From positions 1 through 13,995 of the forward strand of contig JALSPH010000082.1 of NCBI GenBank assembly GCA_026986055.1: a DNA stretch of 13,995 nt. The letters run 5' to 3'. Source of the stretch: Campylobacterales bacterium (GTDB taxonomy: Bacteria > Campylobacterota > Campylobacteria > Campylobacterales > Hydrogenimonadaceae). The position numbers and the translations under genes were made by a program. Positions within the stretch are counted from its first letter, which is position 1. Each line of letters begins with the position of its first letter. The notes beneath the pieces are model-generated. The model did no database searches, was not told the origin of the DNA, and worked only from the letters and a program-made list of their open reading frames with translations. This document shows positions 8,105-13,995 of this stretch, piece after piece.

Positions 8105-10107
8105 TGGCTCGAGTAGTCTTCTCTACATGGCGAGGCGAGTCGATAGACAACCGCGGAAAGCCGGAGTCGGAGTGGGTCGAGTCGCAGTACAAGCTGCCTG
8201 AGCAGTATGAGGCCGACAGAAACGCCAAAGCTTTCATAGGGTGGGACGGTTTTGCCATATTCGACGAAGAGGTCGATGTCGTAAGGCTCGGGACCGAGTA
8301 TGCCGCTACTTACCAGAAGTATTCGGAAGCGTGCGGAAGGTGCGCTCCCGGCCGATGGGGCGGGCGAATACTTTACGACCTTATGGACAAGATAGCAAGG
8401 GGCGAGGGTGAAGTGAGCGACCTCGAGCATCTAAAAGAGGTTTCGCGCACTATGATGGAGACCTCCAAGTGTGAAATCGGCAGGACGGTACCGAAACCGC
8501 TTCTCGATATGATGGAGCATTACGAAGAGAGCTTCATGGAGCTTATCGAGGAGAAGAGGCCGAGCAAAGATTACCATCTAGAAAATATTGACTATATCGC
8601 CAAAGTTACGGCCCCCTGTATGGATGCTTGCCCTACGCACGTCGATATACCGGCTTATATAGAGGGTGTAAGAGACCTGCGGTACGACGACTCATTGAGA
8701 GCTACGAGGCAGACTATGCCGCTTGCGCATACTTGCGGGCGGGTCTGCCCGCACCCTTGCGAAGATGAGTGCAGGCGCGCCAACCTCGACGAGCCTATCT
8801 CCATCATGGAGCTCAAAAGATTGGGTGCCGACTACGAGACCGATCATCGGTTAGAGTGGCTCCATCCGTATCAGCCGGCAAAAGAGAAGATAGACAAAAA
8901 GGTCGCTATCGTCGGAGCGGGACCGGCCGGACTGACGGCCGCTTACTACCTTGGGCTTGAGGGAATTCAGTGCGACGTATATGAAGAGCTCCCGGTACTG
9001 GGCGGCGAAGTCGCGGTCGGAGTTCCCGAGTATCGAATGCCTATCGACAAATATAACAAAGATATAGAGCTTGCAAAGAGTGTCGGAACAAACTTCATAA
9101 TGAATACGAAAGTCGATGCCGATATGTTAAGACGTTTCGACAAGGAGTACGACGCTACGCTGCTCGCTTTCGGAACCAGACTCTCCAAGAAGGTACGTGC
9201 CAAGAACGAGCGTGAAGATATGCCGGGTTACTGGGGAGCCATCAGCTTTTTGGACCAGGTCAACCTCTGGGAGAAGTATAGAATCGGCTCTCCGGTAGAT
9301 CTCACCGGCAAAACCGTTGTCTGCGTCGGCGGCGGTTTCACCTCCATGGATGTCGTAAGATGCTCGATCCGTGCCAATGCCGAAAAGGTGATAATGCTTT
9401 ACAGGCGGGATGAGAAGACGATCATCCGCAACACGACATACGAAGAGTATCATGAAGCGGTCGAAGAGGGTGTCGAGTTCATATTTCACTCGGCAGTGGA
9501 AGAGATAATCGAGGATGAGAACGGAAGGTTGAGCAAACTAAAAGTCAACAGATTTGAGCTCGTTCCGGACCCTGACGGCGGAAGGCCTCAGCTTGTAAAG
9601 ATTGAGGGGGCAGACTTCTTTATAGAGTGCGACTATCTTATCCCCGCCGTTAGCCAGGCTGCCGACTTGTCCCTGCTACCGGAAGAGTGGGAGCTGGAGC
9701 TGACAAGCTGGAACACTCTCAAAACCAACGGTCGAGACTATATGACAAGTAGAAAAGGGCTCTTTGCGGCAGGCGACTGCGAGTATGGGCCGATGACGAT
9801 CGTTAATGCAGTCGGGCAAGCCAAAAGAGCCGCATCGGTGATCTCAAGATATGTAAGGACCGGAGAGATAACTCTTACCGACGAAGAGATCATGGAGGAC
9901 CACCTGAGAAAACTTCGCGTATACGACAAGAGCGAAAAGGTGAGAGGCTGGCTTCCGGGCCTTCCGAGACAGGTGAGCGAGAAGCTATCCGTCGAAGAGA
10001 GGCGTGACAACAACAGAGAGGTCAACCTGGGCTTTACCCAGGAGGAGGCTATAGCCGAAGCGGAGCGTTGTATGCGCTGCTACTACATAGCGATGACGGC
10101 AGTGTGA
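8104..10107 (+). CDS. NuoF-remnant/GltD-type FAD oxidoreductase fusion
   Basis: A 667-residue protein in the nuoF position. Residues about 45-145 match only the C-terminal iron-sulfur part of NuoF (GWDGFAIFDEEVDVVRLG, C77-G-R-C80, SKC123EIG). The FMN/NADH-binding fold is missing, and the third N3 cysteine is Gly83. Residues about 165-245 are a DPYD/GltD-type helical Fe-S domain with C172, C176, C211, C215, C219 and C223 (HTCGRVCPHPCEDECRR). An FAD-binding Rossmann motif follows at 267-276 (VAIVGAGPAG), a pyridine-nucleotide motif at 409-416 (GGGFTSMD), and an FAD-contact segment KGLFAAGDC. C656 and C659 lie near the end. It probably feeds electrons into the complex using FAD and an NAD(P)H- or ferredoxin-linked donor, instead of NADH through FMN. 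GTG start; AAGGA at 8092-8096, 7 nt upstream. Confidence 0.9.
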   Translation: MARVVFSTWRGESIDNRGKPESEWVESQYKLPEQYEADRNAKAFIGWDGFAIFDEEVDVVRLGTEYAATYQKYSEACGRCAPGRWGGRILYDLMDKIARGEGEVSDLEHLKEVSRTMMETSKCEIGRTVPKPLLDMMEHYEESFMELIEEKRPSKDYHLENIDYIAKVTAPCMDACPTHVDIPAYIEGVRDLRYDDSLRATRQTMPLAHTCGRVCPHPCEDECRRANLDEPISIMELKRLGADYETDHRLEWLHPYQPAKEKIDKKVAIVGAGPAGLTAAYYLGLEGIQCDVYEELPVLGGEVAVGVPEYRMPIDKYNKDIELAKSVGTNFIMNTKVDADMLRRFDKEYDATLLAFGTRLSKKVRAKNEREDMPGYWGAISFLDQVNLWEKYRIGSPVDLTGKTVVCVGGGFTSMDVVRCSIRANAEKVIMLYRRDEKTIIRNTTYEEYHEAVEEGVEFIFHSAVEEIIEDENGRLSKLKVNRFELVPDPDGGRPQLVKIEGADFFIECDYLIPAVSQAADLSLLPEEWELELTSWNTLKTNGRDYMTSRKGLFAAGDCEYGPMTIVNAVGQAKRAASVISRYVRTGEITLTDEEIMEDHLRKLRVYDKSEKVRGWLPGLPRQVSEKLSVEERRDNNREVNLGFTQEEAIAEAERCMRCYYIAMTAV

Positions 10108-10116
10108 GGGGGCGGT

Positions 10117-12387
10117 ATGATAAATATCACTATTGACGGGCACAAAATAGAGGCGAAAAAGGGTGAGACGATTCTTCAGGCCGCCAGAAGAAACGGACAC
10201 TACATCCCCACAATGTGCTACCTTACGAAGGTAAAACCGATAGCCTCCTGCAGACTCTGTGTCGTAGAGGTAGAGGGGGTCGACGGCTTCATTTTGAGTT
10301 GTCAGGCGCCCGTCGTTGAAGGTATGGAGGTTAGAACCGACTCCAAGGAGCTCTTCGGGCATCGCCAAAACATTATGAAGCTATACGATGTCAACCACCC
10401 GTTGGAGTGCGGAGTCTGCGACAAGAGCGGGGCGTGCGACCTCCAGAACAAGACGCTCGAGTTCGGCGTCGACGCTCAGGAGTTTTCGGCAAAAGAGCAT
10501 AAAAGAGATCTCAGAAAATGGGAGTTTATAGGTTACGACGAGTCACTTTGCATACTTTGCGAAAAGTGCGTTCATGTCTGCAACGAAGTGATAGGGGACG
10601 ATGCCATAGAGATCCACTTCGGAGGTTACGGCTCCAAAATCCAGCCAAAAGGTAGCGAAGAGCTCGAGTGTACGAACTGCGGAGAGTGCATAGCGGTATG
10701 TCCCGTAGGAGCTATGATAAGCACCGATTTTCAGTATAAAGCGAATGCATGGGAGCTCGAGAGGGTTCCCGCGTCGTGCGCCCACTGCAGCGCAGGATGC
10801 GCTCTATACTACGAAAGACGCCATACGGGGGCGCTTGACGGCGGTTCGGAACCGAAAATCTTCCGAGTTACGAACGAGTTCGAGTTCAACACTCTCTGCG
10901 GTGCGGGGCGCTTCGGCTACGATTTTGAAAACAGAGTCGAAAATAGAGACGAAGAGGCATTCAAGCGGGTCGTGGAGGCTTTCAAAAATGCAAAAACGAT
11001 ACGCTTTACAAGCAGGATAACGAACGAAGAGGCTCTCATTTTGCAGAGCCTCAAAGAGCGTTTCGGTTACAAGCTTGTAAACGAAGAGGCTTTGAACTTT
11101 TCGAAATTTCTTGAAAATTACGCCTCTATGACGGGCAAGACGCTCTACAACGGCTCCCTTGAGTCTCTCGCGGACTCAGACGGCGTCATAGTCGTGGGAA
11201 GCAGAATTCTTACCGACAATCCGGCCGTCAGATATCACGTAACGATGGCCTCCAAGAGGCATAACGCAAGAGTCGTATATATGCATCCGATGGAAGACCT
11301 TCAGATGAAAAATGTCGTAACCCAGTTCGTTAAGTATGAAGTGGGGACCGAAGAGGGGGTTCTTGCAATGCTCGCAAGAGCGATGCTCAAAGATAAGGTC
11401 GACATCAAGAAGATAGAGAGTTTCCTTGAAGAGCTCGATGAGGGATACTTGAGCGCCGAGAGCAATGTGGGCGAAGAGGAGCTTGAAGAGATCAAAAACT
11501 CTCTTAAAAGGTGTAAGCGTATCTCTCTGGTTATCGGCGAAGATTGCATAAACCATCCAAGATCGGCCAACATTGCGAAGCTTGCGGCCCTCTTTGAGCG
11601 TTTCGGCAATCTAAATGTGCTACCCGTAGCGCCCAAAACCAACAGTTTGGGAGTGAGCCTCATATGCGACCTCGATGAAGAGGCGGAGGGCGAGACGATA
11701 GGCTACAACGCACCGGGAGATTGTGTGCTGAGCTCCATAGGCGGCGGAGATTTGGATATGCCTGCCCTTAACCAGCAGGAGGGTACTTTCACGACTCTCG
11801 ACAAAAGAGTGGTGCCGACCAACGCTGCTCTGCCGTATGGAGGGTACACGCTTTTGGATATCGCAAACGCTATCGGTCTTCATGGCAGATATACGATAGA
11901 TTTTACATCGAAACTTCCGGAAGAGAAGGGCTTTAAACATGTCGATTTCGACGACATTCCCTACTACTTCAGCAACAGAGAGGGGGAGGTTCGCGGGTAT
12001 GAGCTCAAAAGGCTCAAGCACTCAGTGGATTCTACTCTCGATGAGGTGGAGGAGTTGCCGGAGTTTAACGGACCGGTTCTTTACAGATGCGACCCCGTTT
12101 TGCAGTTTGGGCCTCTGACTGCCAAAACTTCACAACTTGGCAAAGAGAGGCCGACGCTTTTCGGCTCGAGTCAGTTCGCGATAGCTGCAAAACTGAAAGA
12201 GGGGATGCAGCTTAAGATAAGAGTAGGTGGGGTTGAGATGGAGAGAGTGTTTACTATCGACCCTGATCTTAAAGGTACGATCGCCCTCAACCCTACCTAT
12301 GACTTGGGATTAAGTGAAGATTTGCTATCTTCGCTATACCGTTTCAGCCAAAGCAAAATCGAAGTAGTGGGACAGACAAATGAGTGA
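10117..12387 (+). CDS. nuoG: NADH-quinone oxidoreductase subunit G, copy 1
   Basis: A 756-residue iron-sulfur subunit of the input arm. Visible ligand sets: [2Fe-2S] N1b at C34, C45, C48, C62; the His-Cys3 cluster N5 at H94, C98, C101, C107; a ferredoxin-type pair with C145, C148, C151, C155 and C185, C188, C191, C195; and N7 at C221, C224, C228, C261. E. coli NuoG has only one cluster (N4) where this protein has the eight-cysteine pair, so an extra [4Fe-4S] centre is predicted, as in [FeFe]-hydrogenases and NAD-linked formate dehydrogenases. Residues from about 266 form the molybdopterin-oxidoreductase-like domain, which is structural in complex I; NQQEGTF at about residue 551 is typical of NuoG. 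GAGGGGGCGGT precedes the ATG. The last 8 bp overlap nuoG2. Confidence 0.95.
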   Translation: MINITIDGHKIEAKKGETILQAARRNGHYIPTMCYLTKVKPIASCRLCVVEVEGVDGFILSCQAPVVEGMEVRTDSKELFGHRQNIMKLYDVNHPLECGVCDKSGACDLQNKTLEFGVDAQEFSAKEHKRDLRKWEFIGYDESLCILCEKCVHVCNEVIGDDAIEIHFGGYGSKIQPKGSEELECTNCGECIAVCPVGAMISTDFQYKANAWELERVPASCAHCSAGCALYYERRHTGALDGGSEPKIFRVTNEFEFNTLCGAGRFGYDFENRVENRDEEAFKRVVEAFKNAKTIRFTSRITNEEALILQSLKERFGYKLVNEEALNFSKFLENYASMTGKTLYNGSLESLADSDGVIVVGSRILTDNPAVRYHVTMASKRHNARVVYMHPMEDLQMKNVVTQFVKYEVGTEEGVLAMLARAMLKDKVDIKKIESFLEELDEGYLSAESNVGEEELEEIKNSLKRCKRISLVIGEDCINHPRSANIAKLAALFERFGNLNVLPVAPKTNSLGVSLICDLDEEAEGETIGYNAPGDCVLSSIGGGDLDMPALNQQEGTFTTLDKRVVPTNAALPYGGYTLLDIANAIGLHGRYTIDFTSKLPEEKGFKHVDFDDIPYYFSNREGEVRGYELKRLKHSVDSTLDEVEELPEFNGPVLYRCDPVLQFGPLTAKTSQLGKERPTLFGSSQFAIAAKLKEGMQLKIRVGGVEMERVFTIDPDLKGTIALNPTYDLGLSEDLLSSLYRFSQSKIEVVGQTNE

Positions 12388-13995
12388 AATTACTATAAAA
12401 ATTGACGGAAAAGAGTGCAGGACAAAAGAGGGAGAGTATATTCTCAACGTTGCACGCGCAAACGACATCTTCATTCCCGCCATCTGCTACCTGACCAGAT
12501 GCAGTCCCACGCTGGCCTGCCGTATATGTCTGGTAGAAGCTGACGGAAAACAGGTCTATGCCTGTAACGCCAAGGCTAAAGATGGGATGGAGATAACGAC
12601 TCTGACCGACAACATCGCAGAAGAGCGCAGGGCGATAATGGAGGTTTACGACGTAAACCACCCTCTGCAGTGCGGTGTATGCGACCAGTCGGGCGAGTGC
12701 GAGCTTCAGAACTATACGCTCGAACTCGGTGTGGACGAGCAGCACTACTCCATACCTGATGTTAAAAGGGAGGCGAAGGATTGGGGTCTTATGCATTACG
12801 ACCCGGGCCTTTGCATAGTCTGCGAAAGGTGCGTTACGGTATGTAAAGATATGATCGGAGATGCGGTTTTAAAGACTGTTCCAAGAGGTGGAGAGCCTCT
12901 TGACAAAGAGCTCAAGAACAGTATGCCAAAAGATGCATACGCTATGTGGAACAAGCTCAACAAATCTCTGATAGGCACTACGACTGGAGATACTCTCGAG
13001 TGTACCAACTGCGGAGAGTGTATAGCCGTATGTCCGGTAGGCGCGCTTGTAAGTACCGATTTTGTCTATACGACAAATGCCTGGGAGCTCAACTCCATTC
13101 CGGCCGCTTGCGCACACTGTAGTGCCGGCTGCCATATCTACTACGACGTCAAACATACCAGCATCGACAATCCCGAACCGAAAATATATAGAGTCAAAAA
13201 CGAGTGGAACTACGTCTCGTTGTGCGGAGCGGGACGCTTCGGGTACGACTTTGAAAACAGAGTCGACGGTAAAGACGAAGAGGCTTTCAAGAGAGCCGTC
13301 GAAGCTTTCGATAGAGCCGATACGATCCGCTTCTCCTCCGCTATAACGAACGAAGAGGCCCTGATTCTTCAGAAGTTGAAAGAGAAGAGGGGGTACAGAC
13401 TCGTCAACGAAGATGCGAACCGCTATAGAAAGTTTATGGATACATTCTCCAAAGCGAGCGGAAAGAGCTTGTATAGCGGCGATCTGCAAAAGGTTCATGA
13501 GAGCGATTTCGTAATAAGCGTCGGTTCACAGCTTAAAAGCGACAACCCGAGAGCCCGCTTTGCATTCAACAACGCCATAAAGATGAACAAGGGTGCCGGC
13601 CTTTACTTCCACCCGGTCAAAGATCCGGTAGTCGAGAGTTTCGGTAAAAACCTTATCTGCATAAACCACAAGCCGGGCCTTGAAGAGGCGGCGCTCTATT
13701 TGGTGCTCGATCTGTTCGGCGACAAAGAGTCGATGCCCAAAGAGGTTGTGGAGTATCTCGAGAGTTTCCACTCCAAAGGTATCAAGACGGTAGAGGAGAC
13801 CGTAAAGGAGAAAGTTACCGAAACCGTGACCAAAACGGTCAAAGATGAGGAGACCGGTGAGGAGAAAGAGGTGACCGAAGAGGTTACCAAAATGGTTCCG
13901 AAGAAGGTTACCAAAGAGGTCGAGGTAGATCTGAACGGGCTTCTTGACATTTTGGGCGCACCTGAAGATTTCAGCGACAAGATGGTGAAGATGCT
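12380..13995 (+). CDS. nuoG2: NADH-quinone oxidoreductase subunit G, copy 2 (3' end cut)
   Basis: A second NuoG, open for 538 codons to the right edge of the window. The gene symbol is only a label for the paralogue. Reading from the ATG at 12380, it has the same ligand sets as copy 1: N1b C36, C47, C50, C62; N5 H94, C98, C101, C107; the ferredoxin-type pair C145, C148, C151, C155 and C208, C211, C214, C218; and N7 C244, C247, C251, C282. The second half of the pair comes 23 residues later than in copy 1. The molybdopterin-like domain follows and aligns with copy 1 by eye (TNEEALILQKLKEK, for example). An unusual Val/Thr/Glu/Lys repeat occupies residues 468-518. The start lies inside nuoG1, with a weak GGGA about 7 nt upstream, so it is likely translated by coupling. 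Confidence 0.93.
   Translation, partial: MSEITIKIDGKECRTKEGEYILNVARANDIFIPAICYLTRCSPTLACRICLVEADGKQVYACNAKAKDGMEITTLTDNIAEERRAIMEVYDVNHPLQCGVCDQSGECELQNYTLELGVDEQHYSIPDVKREAKDWGLMHYDPGLCIVCERCVTVCKDMIGDAVLKTVPRGGEPLDKELKNSMPKDAYAMWNKLNKSLIGTTTGDTLECTNCGECIAVCPVGALVSTDFVYTTNAWELNSIPAACAHCSAGCHIYYDVKHTSIDNPEPKIYRVKNEWNYVSLCGAGRFGYDFENRVDGKDEEAFKRAVEAFDRADTIRFSSAITNEEALILQKLKEKRGYRLVNEDANRYRKFMDTFSKASGKSLYSGDLQKVHESDFVISVGSQLKSDNPRARFAFNNAIKMNKGAGLYFHPVKDPVVESFGKNLICINHKPGLEEAALYLVLDLFGDKESMPKEVVEYLESFHSKGIKTVEETVKEKVTETVTKTVKDEETGEEKEVTEEVTKMVPKKVTKEVEVDLNGLLDILGAPEDFSDKMVKM
13790..13921 (+). repeat. Valine-ladder repeat insert within nuoG2
   Basis: In-frame low-complexity segment of NuoG2. 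Valine falls at every fourth residue in two blocks of five (V471, 475, 479, 483, 487 and V498, 502, 506, 510, 514), offset by exactly 27 residues. The intervening positions are almost all Thr, Glu and Lys. An acidic, Gly-containing linker (KDEETGEEKE) separates the blocks. The DNA is only approximately repeated, which suggests an old duplication under selection at the protein level. Copy 1 has no such pattern at the matching place. Confidence 0.75.

Noticed and set aside
8332..8352. Sequencing error explaining the missing N3 cysteine
   Set aside because: Gly83 is encoded by GGC, and one G-to-T change would give TGC (Cys), so an error cannot be excluded. However, the surrounding residues (PGRWGGR) also differ from the NuoF norm (PCRxG), which suggests real divergence.
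12869..13498. 209-residue open frame on the minus strand
   Set aside because: Antisense to nuoG2, whose Fe-S ligand codons are intact across the same stretch.

Overview
The window looks like a chromosomal segment from a member of the Campylobacterota (the former Epsilonproteobacteria), probably an environmental or vent-type chemolithotroph rather than a host-adapted Campylobacter or Helicobacter. Two things support this. The complex I genes run nuoA-B-C-D, then a tiny non-canonical NuoE, then a NuoF replacement, then two nuoG genes. NuoD and the 76-residue NuoE-position protein also read like the Helicobacter and Campylobacter versions. Base composition looks near balanced, with frequent AGA/AGG and ATA codons. 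I cannot assign a genus from this alone.

Layout. Positions 1-4674 hold a tripartite RND efflux operon: the 3' end of a TolC-type outer-membrane factor, a periplasmic adaptor and an AcrB-type inner-membrane pump, joined by 4-bp and 8-bp overlaps. A 266-bp intergenic region follows (4675-4940). It has a weak hairpin at the pump stop codon, a possible -10 element, and three inverted repeats just upstream of the next gene. From 4941 to the right edge runs the front half of a complex I (nuo) operon: nuoA, nuoB, nuoC, nuoD, a short NuoE-like gene, a GltD-type flavoprotein fused to a NuoF remnant, nuoG1, and nuoG2, which is cut by the window end. All genes are on the + strand, and every nuo gap is 10 bp or less or is an overlap.

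How they work together. NuoB, NuoC and NuoD form the quinone-reducing connecting module, with cluster N2 in NuoB and the quinone pocket in NuoD. NuoA is a membrane subunit beside that pocket. The electron-input module is where this operon departs from the textbook enzyme. The NuoE position encodes a cysteine-free 76-residue protein. The NuoF position encodes only the C-terminal iron-sulfur part of NuoF, with one cluster cysteine replaced by glycine, fused to a complete GltD/NfnB-like FAD and pyridine-nucleotide oxidoreductase. Two tandem NuoG proteins each carry a full set of Fe-S motifs, including a second ferredoxin-type [4Fe-4S] motif that E. coli NuoG lacks. I infer that electrons enter from a donor other than NADH through FMN, for example ferredoxin, flavodoxin or NAD(P)H through the FAD domain, and may pass a longer Fe-S wire. 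The absence of standard NuoE and NuoF is known in this phylum. The cysteine loss, the paired NuoG proteins and a striking valine-every-fourth-residue insert in NuoG2 deserve a closer look.

No tRNA, rRNA, insertion sequence, CRISPR array or phage signature was seen.
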